A stretch of 64,000 nt of DNA, from NCBI GenBank assembly GCA_013399305.1, contig VXAI01000179.1, positions 545,030-609,029 of the forward strand. The letters are read 5' to 3'. Under the pieces are notes generated by a model. It had not been told where the DNA came from. It ran no database searches and saw only the letters and a program-made list of their open reading frames with translations. This document shows positions 24,541-35,430 of the stretch, in pieces (position 1 is the first letter of the stretch; each line of letters opens with the position of its first letter). Source of the DNA: Rostratula benghalensis. Lineage: Eukaryota > Chordata > Aves > Charadriiformes > Rostratulidae. A program made the translations under genes and the position numbers.

Positions 24541-25609
24541 TGTTGTTGTTAAAAGAGTAGATCAGCGCTAAAGTGATTTTATCTCTATGTGAACATGTTC
24601 TCAATAGTTTGTGGGGTTTTTTTTGTAAATTGCACAGACTGAATATCAAATTTTAAATACAGAATATTCAAAACAAACCTGGCAAATACCTAGAAAAACT
24701 CAGAATACAGAAGTCTGTGAAAGATTGGGGACTCAGGAGACCTATTTCTCTGTCATGCATTTCCCATATGACAGTCATAGACATCTTCATCTATGTTTAA
24801 TTAGTTTGATTTTGTTTTTTTACAAAAACATTAATTTTAGACTATTTTTATAATAAATTTACTATTATGCAACATTGCAGAATGCAATATTTCTTTACTG
24901 CCAGAGAGTGGAAGGTGAAGGCGGGATTTTCCTTTTCACTAAAGACTTCCCATTGAGGAGTTATTTCGCTTGTGGTGGTTATTTTTTTTCCGTGAAAAGG
25001 AGGATAACAATCCTCTTCTGCCTCACAAGGAGGATAAAAATATTGAAAGACTGTGAAACACTAAACTGAGATGATCATGAGAGGCTTAAAAATTAATATT
25101 TCAGTTTATTTTCTTCAGGTTTTTCATTACTTTGAATGTAGGGAGTATTTTAACTTATGCAAGAGTAATATTCAGCTTTAGGAAACACAAGCAACTTGTA
25201 GCACTTAGAGTGTCCGAGCTCATCGCAGATAACCAACACAGGTGATGTACCAAGGCTGGCCAGATATGTTGCAGAGCTTGCAGAGTATTTGTACCTTTAG
25301 GGAATAGCAGCCTTTCTGGTTATCACAGAGCATCCCAAATGGCGTAAGATGCAATCCTACTCTCCACAAGCAACAACAGGAACATAACTCATTCATAGGC
25401 TCTTACATGGAGACATCTTGGCCTCAAACTGAATCTTGGCCTGGGTAATTCTTTGCACCCTGTGAAACTACTCCTATTACTGACAACAGTAACAGCAGTA
25501 GCTAATGGGTCCATATGCTTACATCTATGAAGGCCTGGAGTTTTAAACTTTAACCTGCAGAAGACAGGATGCTCACGTCCTTTTCCAGTTAATAATTTCT
25601 ATTTCATAC

Positions 25610-26000
25610 ACCATACCTCTTTTGAACAGGCTATTCTTAATTTTACAAATTTCAAATGCTAGGACAATCCATCACCTTTATGCCAATTGCATGAGTTTAA
25701 TGACTCTCATTGTCAAAAATGTGTATTAACTTTCTAGCGGGAACTTGTTAAATTCAGCATACAAAATGTTCAACACGTCATTCCTTATGAGAAACCAGAA
25801 TCTTTGCAAACACTTCACACTCGTAGCACACTCGAGAACACATTCACTGTTCTCTACTTAGGTGTTTCAGCTTCTTCAGTGCCATTAAAAAACATATTTT
25901 GCAAACCTTGAATGTTTTTAACCTTACTTTTATAGACTCTTTCCAGTTGACTGACAAGTCCTTAAACTGCAGGCAGTAGGAACTCCATTCATTTCCTTGT
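25610..26000 (-). mobile_element. ancient CR1 LINE relic (C-terminal ORF2 region)
   Basis: Read on the minus strand, the segment follows the C-terminal region of older sauropsid CR1 families. It goes from a 'capture' stretch like CAGTTTAAGGACTTGTCAG (CR1 reads QFKKDVDKLE here), through TTTAACAAGTTCCCGCTAG, to ACACATTTTTGACAATGAGAGT (compare 'TTTTTTAACAGTGAGGGTAATTAACCA') and GTGATGGATTGTCC (the VVDSPS position). It is heavily diverged with several indels, so it is much older than the copies with intact octamer tails. It cannot be functional. Confidence 0.65.
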
Positions 26001-26474
26001 TTCTAGTACTCCTGTACAAGCTTTACCTATCACACCTGGTCTCCAGCTGCACTTCCAGAAGGAAAGAAATCTCCTTTAGGTTGGGTACAACAGGCATTAG
26101 TGACTCAAAAGGCATTAGGTACCTCCTTTTTAGGCAGCTGACCCAAGCCCAAGAAATATTAAGACCTTGGAAGATACTAACCACATAATTAGCATAATGT
26201 GACAGATCGTCATTATACTTGTATGTCTGAAAACAGCACTTGCTTCCCAGCTGTAACTGACAAGACTCTGACGAACCACCTATAATAACCAAGAGGTTCT
26301 GCTTCTGAAACAGACTCCCATTTTGAGAACTAGAATTCTCATCCTGTTGTTCTCAACTTAATTATATATTAAAATTATCTAAGATAGATTTTACTTGGAA
26401 GATAAAATATTTATCACTACTATTTACTCGCTTTTCTGTTAAAATTTCTGTCATCCAAAGCTTTCATCCAACAA
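26001..26474. other. spacer between two ancient CR1 relics
   Basis: AT-rich sequence with an 89-codon minus frame (26292-26023) and a 63-codon plus frame, neither recognised. It could include unrecognisable CR1 flanking sequence. Confidence 0.4.
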
Positions 26475-26725
26475 ATGCAGGTTTCTTTCTCACTTATTTC
26501 TATCTTGCTTCATTTCAAGGCCACTATTTCTTACCCTGTCCTAAATGGACAAGTAGAACAAACTATTGCCCAATTTTTGCAGCAGTATTGTACATATTTG
26601 AACACTGTTATCATGTCTCCCCTTAGTCTTCTCTTCTCTAGACTAAACAAACCCTCTTCTCAATCTCTTCTCAGAGGTCATATTCTGTAGACCTCTGATC
26701 TCTGTGCTGGACACTGTCTAATGGC
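26475..26725 (-). mobile_element. ancient CR1/L3-like LINE relic
   Basis: The stretch at about 26590-26655 (ACTGTTATCATGTCTCCCCT, then TCTTCTCTTCTCTAGACTAAAC) is the reverse complement of the conserved CR1/L3 block that encodes FSLEKRRLRGDMI. It is preceded at lower coordinates by a region like the downstream coding end, including a CACTATTTCTTACCCTGTCC-like piece. It is followed by CTCAGAGGTCATATTCTGTAGACC, the complement of the [14 protein letters not shown] part. Old and degraded. It covers the same ORF2 region as the relic 475 bp to the left, so the two are independent insertions and not one split copy. Confidence 0.8.
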
Positions 26726-27814
26726 TAAAAGTTCTTCCTCTTTTGTGGGTTCCCCAACCCCCTGAAAGCTTTAGAAAAGGCTTAACAGCATTGAGTAAAG
26801 GGATTATGAGTCTTACAGTGAACTTATCTTATGTGTACTCTTTATATATGATTCTTCCATTTTTTTCTCAGAAGACTATGACATCATGTTCTCAGCATCT
26901 CCTACTGGACGTGGCCAAAAACAGACTGTAAAAGTATTTTAAGATGGAGTAAAATGCCAGCTGAGAATTTTTATTAGCATCTGGCATTAGTATCCAGTTG
27001 AATCACATGGAAAACCATGAGCACTTCTTGTAGAAATGAAGTTATATTTTCATGACGTTCTGGGGTTTTGTCGGAAGAAAACTATCTTCAAGAAAAAAAA
27101 ATCACAAGCAATTAACAGGCTTCAGTAAAACTGAAAAAGTATTTTACATCACAATTATAACTATTCTAAGTGAAATATCCTAAATATCAAATAATCAATT
27201 TTATATTTTTTCCTGAAAGTAATTTAACAAAATTAGTTCCCCATGCCAGAGATAAGTAGATTTGCACATCTCATATGGAATTTCAACAGGATTTTTTCTT
27301 TAATATAGTATTAAAACCTTGCATGTGAAAAAAAAAAGTTATTTTTACAAGACATTATTAATTTTAAAAACACTCTGCCTCTGAACACATTTAGGAAATT
27401 GCAATAATTTTCATCTTGAATGAAATCAAGAAATAAATTTACTTCTCAAATCTTTTTTTCTTTTTTTAAAAAAAGGAAATTTGCACATGGAGAAAGGAAA
27501 ATTTCCTGTGGAATGAAAGCTGACTCATTCACCTACTCCATGTGTGTTTAGTCGTTTAGACCACTGTATAGAACTGAAAAATAGTAACATTTCTACTAGC
27601 ATGTTTATTGTAAACTTCCCTCTCCAACATGTACACTGTATCATTCTCTATTCTTATTTAACTGCAGATTGCTTAAACTTAATCTATTCACATCAAATAA
27701 ATACAATAGAATTTGACTCAGTGCGTCTTTCCACAACTATTTTAATGTAAAATGGCAAGCTTAGCCCAGCACCCCTCTTCCTTGTCCTTCAGACACTGAT
27801 ATGTATGGCTAACT

Positions 27815-27893
27815 ATGTCCATATGAGTGGTCCCACTAACTTCAGACAAGACTTTCAGACACTCTGAAGTCACTTAACTCAATCCTGCCCGTC
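27815..27893. repeat. possible ancient dispersed repeat relic
   Basis: ATGAGTGGTCCCACTAACTTC resembles the 'gtgagtagtcccattgacttc' core found in an inverted-repeat element family common in sauropsid non-coding DNA (the same family suspected at 33933-34003). It is short, diverged and identified from memory only. Confidence 0.3.
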
Positions 27894-30800
27894 CCTGGGA
27901 AGCATTATGGATCTGACAGGGAGGACCGAGGGCTGAACCTGCTATGTGCTGAATATTTTCTGGTCAAGCAGAAAGTAGGGGAAGGTTGTGTTTCCTGATG
28001 TGCCACCTGAGTCTAAAACTTTCTTCTGGGTGTAGGAGTCCCAGCACCCAGAAGTCTATATTAAAGCACAAATAAGCAGCAAGAATAACATAAACATGTG
28101 TTTTGCTTTAGCTTTTAGACACATAATGAAAGCTGTACAAAATAAGCACCGATTTCTTACTTCTTAAAATCATAGCATTCATAAAATGTGTTACTTCCTC
28201 TGAATTTTTTAGAAATGAAATTACAGAAATTATGTTACAACTTGTCTCAGTTCAACAGCAGATGAACCTGAATTAAGGCATCTCTTAACACATTGAAGAG
28301 ACTATTTCAATAGCAGGTAAGATACAGTCTCTGGAGCACAAAAGATATTGGACTTTCAAGGTTCTATCCACTTAACAAATAATTATAAAGTAATTATATT
28401 TGCAAGTATTAATGTATTACAAACCACTATTCCTCTAAGTAAATTTCAACAGTACCCTTGATCTCTATCAGAAAGTCTTTTTCTGTTAACTAAAAACACA
28501 TTGCAGCCAAACCTTTCACTGCCATCTGTTCAAATGGAAACATGTGGTATTAGAGTTCTAATACCATGCCCTTGGTAAAGATATACCTTAGAGATTTCTT
28601 TTGGAAAACTTCATAGTTAGCAAACAATTTGTGGGCAGTTAATTTGCTCCCTTGCTGGGGTTTGCATTCCCACGTGTGAAATGTGCTATTCTGATGGTAA
28701 CGTTAAATTAAATGAATGTACATAGGATCCTATTTACATAATATGGATTGTATTTACTCTGTGGGAAACTTGACTGTCCTGTAAAAGACCATTATTGAAC
28801 AGAACAGAGAGTATTTGAATTTATTTTTGTTGTTCTTGAGCTCTTCCTGTAGCATAAAGTTGTAGAACGAAACGTCCTCTTCTTGCATCAGTTCAAGCCA
28901 TATTACATCGTAGAAATGAAAAACACCTTCAATACATGCAAACACACATGGAGCCACACACACTCATCTTGCAGTACAAATTCTCAGGGGGCTATGCTGA
29001 TTGAAAAAGCATAATGTATTCACACTATAAACACATTGCCTTTTGTTTTTTCTTTTCCCTTTTCTTTTCCCTAAAAATCACAAAACAAACTATTTTGAGA
29101 ACATCTTCAAAAAGTAATGCCAGATTGTGGGACACTTATGGTGAACTGTGTGTTTCCTCCTGCAGTGAAGTTCTTCTCTCATGAGTGTGGCCATCATGAT
29201 TTTACTAATTATCTTAGTAACTGAATACAGCAATACATATCTTCTGTGATCAAAGGTTATCAGTAGTAAAAGCTATTCATTTTAGACTCATACAGCACAG
29301 TGAACATTTGACAAAAGAAAATGAAGATCAAACGATGAGCAAAAGCATTTCACAAACACTTCTGTTTGTTTTAATAGCAAGGAAAAAAGTTCTTCAACCC
29401 CTGAGATTTATAAATTAATTCGGCAAATCACCTTACCCTTATCAAACCAGGAGTTCAAGAAACGGAGAAAAGAATAAAAAAGTAATCGAAAACTTTTGGA
29501 TTAAAGCCTACAAAATAAGTGTCACTGTCACAGCTACAGATTATCAAGTTCTTACCTTCCAGACCTACTTCATGTATATGAGGCTACGCAGCCTTTTCTT
29601 CTATGCCAAAGGTTTGGCTCCAGCCAAAACCTGTGACCATTCATGCTGTGAGACTTGGAGCAGAATTGAGCCTGCACCCCTGAATGAAGTTTATTGCCAG
29701 CAGGGGATACGGAGAGAAGTATAGGTGGATCAACCTGCAGTAATGTTTCTTTTATTACATCTTAATTGCACTTCCCAACAATCAACGGATTAAAGGCTTC
29801 CAGAGAGGAAGGTCTGTAGCCATGCTTCCAAATCTAATTCTTCCATGATTTTGACGTAGCTATTAAACTCTATTTTATTTTTTATTTATCTGTACTATTT
29901 ATATGGAGCAATGAGCTTCATGGCTTAAATAGACCTTACAAGGACAAGTGTTTCCTTGGCAGACTTTTTTCCAAGTTTCAAGTATTCTTACTTGCCATCA
30001 TTTTAACTTTCTGATAGAAAACTCCTACGTATTATGTTTTCAGAAGAATATTAACAGTATTTCAAAGTGTCTCACAGCCTTCCTTTTACAATACTACAGC
30101 TCTGTGGGGCACAAGGTTTTCTACCCACCCAGATTAGACAGGACTCCCTTCTATAATGGGGCACCAATCCTTACCTTGCCATTTTCTTGCAGGCTGGTTC
30201 CTGGCCCCTGCTATGTTGGTCCATGCAGTTGTGCTTCCCCCCATGCCTGGCAGCTGCAAGTCTCATCCACCTTCAAGGAAATACTCGTTGTCTACTATGA
30301 ATTAGGATGTGAAGAAGAAGTATAGCACCACTGGGGTGCAACCTTGTATCTTAAAGATTCACTGGAATGAAAATGTTACTGCGAACACGTTTTTCTCAAT
30401 ATAAAGGGTGTGGTTTGGGGAGTTTACATGAGAATATACAGAGAATCTTTTTATGAGTTCAAGTTTTCTTAATTGAAGAAATATCCTGATAAATGCACAA
30501 AATTTAAAGTTTTATGAAGAATTTGGCTGAAAACTGCCTTTAGTGAACACCATTTCTGTAACGTTTCTGCATGACTTTCTTATTTTGCTTTTAAGTGACA
30601 CCATTGACATTTACAAACAGAACTTTCCAGCAAAAGTAACAGATGAAAAAGCCACATATTTCTCAAAGCCGAGCTGACCTAACACAATGTTAGATTGAAG
30701 TTACATTTACATGACATGCTGTTTTGTTTGTTTTCAGTGGGGTTACCATCTTATAACAACATTTGGAAATGATAAAAGGATAAAGTGAGGACCCCCTGTC

Positions 30801-32628
30801 TGTTTATACTAACACTGTATATTCATAAACAGGAACAAATCAGTGAGTACAAATCCCCTTAATTGTTTTATGGTTCTATTTATTTTTACTACATTTTATG
30901 TATCCCAATGAGAAGCACTACGTTATTAATCATGTAGTAAGCCATATTATGCATTAACAGAACTGTATGCAAAAAAACCTCTTTCCAGTTTGTTTGGCTG
31001 CCGAAGGGATTACACTCAATCATCTACAGAATAACTCCACCCATAGTATTTATTATAAATTGGCTAATATCACAAGTGTATTAAGTATTTATGGTATGTT
31101 CTAAAGTAATTTGTCATCATACGGAATATATAACAAATAAAGAAGATCAGAAATATTTCTGAGACCTCAAAACCCTGCAACTCTGCCACTATTTGTAGCA
31201 CAATTTCTTAGCTGCAAACTTACATCAGCCTCTGGGACTTTGAAGAAATACACTGGCTATATAACCTTTTTCAGGAGACTGTAGGAAGTGGATCATAATG
31301 TATGTCAGAGACCCTACACTGTCTTTGTGAGCAATATCCAGTTTGGTGAAGAATCCGTACAGGCTAAGAATAAAATTTGGTCTGAGAAAGAAGACACTGA
31401 CAATCCTCTGTGCGTGAGATGCAGGTAAAGTGGTGATAATTATGCATCTACTAGAAATGCAGTGGATTAAGGTAAACCTAAAGACATGAGAATAGCAGGT
31501 TTTTATTCATTAAGCTCAATATCCTGACATTGTCTATACAGGAATTTATACTGTTATATTTGAAGCAACTAAATGTAATGTAATAAATCATGAAGTATTT
31601 CACATATGAATCATATCTGTTTAGCTTTACAGACTGAACTCTATTGATCTGTCAGAATAAAGCATTCATCCTTAGAAGTATGTTTTGCTGTTAATTATCA
31701 ACCTAGAGCATCATGCTTCGAGGCGCACAGCAATGACTTTTAAACAGTGAACAGGAAAGCCACGTAACTTTGATATAGAGAAGGAGCAATACTGAAACCA
31801 GATGAAAATTCGGCGTTGCCCTTAGTAAATGCAATCTCTCAGAATATGAAAACTGTGAGGATAGAAAACCTTCCCTGTAAGAAAAACACCGTTTGATCTT
31901 TAACAAGAGAGCTCAACCTCATTTCTGTGAAATGCTGTCCAATTTTCACCTGGTGTTGGAATTCTTATTTCAGAAAGAAAGATTCATTTTTTTTTTTTAC
32001 TTCATATACACTAAAATTTTTCATCAATTGAAAGAAGGCAAATGTCACAGTTATTTGATTGGGGGAGAAAAATTATTTCTGTGTTCAGATGTACAATGGA
32101 AAGCCATATTTTTATAGATCTGACTGATTGCAATGTCTGATCATTCCAATATAACAAAGGATAGAGTGAAGGATCACTTCCTGTGACAGAATCAATTCTT
32201 ATCTCACAACTATGGAATAAGCTTATTCTTGTCTGCCTGGGCAGTGCCGGCACTTTTGGTGCACTAATTGCTGTAACATTGGCAGGAGTGTTTGTTGCCT
32301 TTGTTGGACTTTTTTGCTTTTGTTTTTTTCCCTGAAATCACTAAATACAAAATAATTCTTATTTTGTTCTCAAATGACACATTTCAAGTCTAGCTTCAAA
32401 TGATTAGATTTTAGTAGCACCAGTGATCATGGAAAGTGAGGATTCATGGAAATTTAATTCTAATGTACTGTGGATAAATATCTGAATGAAATAGTTAAAG
32501 GATAAAACCATAGGAGATTATTCCATCCAATTATAATTTAGTAATTCAAGAAAATGTCAAATTACTTATTAAAACTTCATAACAAATGATTTAAGGACAG
32601 ACTAATCTGTTTATTGCCATTCCTGGGG

Positions 32629-32654
32629 AAAAAAAAAAAAGAAAAAAAAAAAAG
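32629..32654 (+). repeat. poly(A) tract
   Basis: Two runs of 12 A separated by a single G, followed by GATAAAATAATC. It may be a decayed retrotransposon tail or simple slippage; no upstream retrocopy was identified. Confidence 0.85.
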
Positions 32655-33016
32655 ATAAAATAATCTGAAAACTTTCTTCATATATTATTAATTTATCTTC
32701 AAAACAAACATGAAGAACCTAATACCATCTCCAACACTTACATTACTTCATAGGTAAGAGAGATATTCTTTAATAATTACTGTGCACAATCTTCAGTTAT
32801 ATAAATACTTTTTTTTTTCTTTTTGGTGAGGATTTTTGGCTCATTTGGTGCGCAAAGCAGGTCAATTACAGTTAACCTACATCTCTGGGACTTTGTAACT
32901 TTTGATTATGCCACTGCAATATCATTTATTGCTCAGTTGACTGGTTAAGTAAAAGACCCCTAGTCAAAATGAAAATTTAGAAGCGCTGGCAAAAAAAAAT
33001 AAATAAATAGAAATTA

Positions 33017-33420
33017 TGCTGGAGTGAGTGCAGAGGAAGGCAACAAAGCTGGTGAGGGACCTGGAAAATAAATCTTATGAAGAGCGATTGAAGGAGCTGG
33101 GACTGTTTAGTTTGAGGAAGAGGAGGCTGAGGGGAGACCTCATTGCTCTCCACAACTACTTGAAAGGGCATTGTAGAGAGGTTGGTGCTGGTCTCTTCTC
33201 ACAGGTGATTAGCGATAGAACAAGAGGGAATGGCTTTAAGATGCAATGAGTAAGTTTAGGCTGAACATTAGGAAAGAATTTTTCACAGAAAGAGTGGTCA
33301 GGCACTGGAATAGGCTGCCCAGGGAGGTGGGAGAGTCCCCATCCCTAAATGTGTTTAAGAGTCATTTAGAGGTGGTGTTGGGAGATATGGTGTCGGGCAG
33401 GACTTAGTAGGGTGAGGTTT
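33017..33420 (+). mobile_element. CR1 LINE fragment lacking its 3' tail
   Basis: Plus-strand CR1 C-terminal ORF2 sequence. One frame (33028-33249) reads [20 protein letters not shown], then [17 protein letters not shown], then [15 protein letters not shown], almost exactly the family pattern. After a stop or frameshift near 33247, the next part encodes the [14 protein letters not shown] block (33300-33345). Homology ends near TAGTAGGGTGAGGTT. The usual 3' end, with its 'gatgatctnaaaggtc...ccaacc' segment and octamer repeats, is missing. CR1 normally keeps its 3' end, so a later deletion or rearrangement removed it. The start at 33017 follows an A/T simple stretch. Confidence 0.93.
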
Positions 33421-33932
33421 GACACCACCACCCTGGTGCAAAGGAGGATTTTTAAAGGGTGTGAATACATAATTTAGACAATTTAAAATGACTTCACAGT
33501 GCCAGAGCTATACAAAGCATCTTTATTTTAGCCAATTCAAGTTGGCATCACAGAAATGCTGAACACATTTAAGAAGAAAGTAGTACCGTCATTCCTTTGG
33601 TTTCCTAATAGTTAAATTCCATTAGAGCTGCTTCTGATTTACAAGGGTATACTAACAAAAGGAACTGAGCTATAGCTGTGCTTCCCAATCTCTCTCACAC
33701 ATCTTTGTACCTTTAAAAATGTTTGTATTTTTTAAAAACAAATTCCAATAGATGTTGGAGGGAATAAAAAGTTTCCAAAATACATTATTCCCCCAGACTT
33801 ATTTTGTTTCCGGCAAATGTAGAACAATGCTCAGAACTGAGCTGGAATAGCAAGCGTTTCTTATTTAAAAAGAATGCTTACATTGTTATATGCAGTGTTG
33901 AGTCTGGGTAATAGGAAATTATGAATTTTGCA
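33421..33932. other. unique DNA, nothing recognised
   Basis: AT-rich spacer between a CR1 fragment and a small inverted-repeat relic; no exon, repeat family or RNA gene seen. Confidence 0.45.
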
Positions 33933-34003
33933 TCCCAGTTCAGTAAAGCACTCCAACATTTGCTTAAAATTAAACATGTGCTTAAGTGCTTTTCTGAATC
34001 TTA
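33933..34003. mobile_element. small inverted-repeat (MITE-like) relic
   Basis: The left end TTCAGTAAAGCACT (33939-33952) and the right end AGTGCTTTTCTGAA (33985-33998) are inverted copies with one mismatch. The inverted similarity extends imperfectly inward (CATTTGCTTAAA against CATGTGCTTAAG). The arms match, from memory, the termini of a palindromic amniote DNA-element family with 'ttcagcaaagcacttaagcatgtgcttaa'. The central part is largely deleted. It is probably a dead non-autonomous DNA transposon (Harbinger-type suspected; the class is not demonstrated here). Confidence 0.5.
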
Positions 34004-35014
34004 GCATAAATAAAGATACCACACCAGTAAGTAGCCAGAAAGATCTGTTAGATTTTCAAGCTTTTGATCTAGGTCTAAGCTGGTCTGTAGCAGTGGAAGG
34101 TTGCAGCTGCCTGATTAAAGCTTGCTTAGTGATCTTTGATACTTGTAATGACCCTACAAAGCTGCAGACTTCTGTCCATTTTATTTATTTCCTCAGTTTT
34201 CCTACCATTACTTTCTTATGTGAGCTCAAGACAGTCATTAAGGGTCAACTATCAAAGGCATCTAATGAGATTTATAAAAATTCCTCAGCTGAACATCCTT
34301 AAAATACTTTAATTATTATGTATACACTTTAATATCTGGCCCAACATGTCTGACTCCAACTCCTGAGGTAAAAATTATTATGATACTCATAAATATACCT
34401 AATTAATACTCACCCATTGATAATTTTGACCTAGTATCATTAATATCATTAACCTCCACATCATTTTCATGAGATTAGCCATAAGAATTTTTAAAAACAA
34501 AGACAGAAATAGATATAACATAGCTATTTAAAATAAATTGTCTTTCTGTTAGCACTGCTACAGTTAGAATCCGATATTTAGAATAATTGAATATTTTAAT
34601 TTGCAAGGGTTTTGAGGAGGTCAGTGCCACCCCAGGGAATAGCTAGCTTCAACATTACAGTAGTTTTCAAGGTATTTTTGGGACCTGCTTCTTGCCTCAC
34701 TGTGGGCTATTAATAGCTATAGTAGATATCTTAATTCTTGAATGTCTAGTAGGTATAGGGGTGACTACGCTATTGCTAATTGCATATGCACATTCCTTCT
34801 TTTGTAAACTGGCCCTTGTGTCCCTTGTTCCTCTTCCTGGTAATATTCTGCAATGTCTAACTTTAGCACAAGAAAATGGTAACTCCCTTTTGCAACATAT
34901 AAACCTCAATTGTATTCATATTCTTTTCCTTGCTCTAATGCACTGCAAACTCACTTATAATGCCGTTTTCCATGTTTCTGTCTCCAAGGTCTAGGACAAT
35001 TTTTCACCTGATGC
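34004..35014. other. unique AT-rich DNA, no gene recognised
   Basis: It holds a 100-codon plus frame (34692-34994) rich in hydrophobic residues and a 70-codon minus frame; neither resembles a known protein. Its right edge may contain unrecognised 3' sequence of the neighbouring ancient CR1. Confidence 0.45.
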
Positions 35015-35430
35015 CTTTGTATATTTTCCAAAATGAATCTCATTTTGTCATTTTTCCTGCCCATCGTTCTACTGTCGCTGCTGATCCGCTCCAAAGCATA
35101 TCAAAGTCAATGGGAATTTTGGATCCATATGCAGGTTACTTTGTACTATCTGTCTTTCATCAGCTTTTGCAACTCCTCCCTCTTATTCCTCTTAGAGGAC
35201 TTTCATTAACGAGTGCCTTACTTCTCCCAGATCATCAGTGAAAACGTTAAATAAAACCACACTGAATACAGATCCCTGAACTACCTCACTAGAAAAAGAC
35301 CTTCCCACAAATCAATATTTTACTGTTTTGTCTTCTGCTTTTGTTTATAGTCCTTTAGCCACTTTTCATTCCACAAGATAGTGCTCATACCCCAGGCAAT
35401 TTAAATTAATTCAGCATTTTCTATCAAATA
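35015..35430 (-). mobile_element. ancient CR1/L3-like LINE relic, RT palm region
   Basis: Read on the minus strand from about 35285 to 35229, one frame gives VVQGSVFSVVLFNVFTDDL. This is the CR1-clade RT block whose family form is 'GVPQGSVLGPVLFNIFINDL'. Downstream (35080-35020, minus) follows an RWAGKMTK-like stretch where the family has 'W...MxFN', and upstream the region before the PQGS block is detectable to about 35430. The FADD catalytic tetrad region is not readable, being interrupted by indels. It is strongly diverged, among the oldest layer here, and non-functional. Confidence 0.75.

Larger units (their letters stand above)
20191..25609. other. unique AT-rich DNA, no gene recognised
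   Basis: The longest frames are 114 codons (21794-22138, plus) and 131 codons (23172-22777, minus); neither resembles a known protein. A poly(C) run and a 24-bp tandem duplication are listed separately. No exon, RNA gene or repeat family was recognised in the remainder. Confidence 0.5.
26726..33016. other. unique AT-rich DNA, no gene recognised
   Basis: Very AT-rich, with short frames only; the longest is 125 codons at 29948-30325 (plus), unrecognised. A possible old repeat at 27815-27893 and the A-rich tract at 32629-32654 are listed separately. No exon or RNA gene was recognised. Confidence 0.5.
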
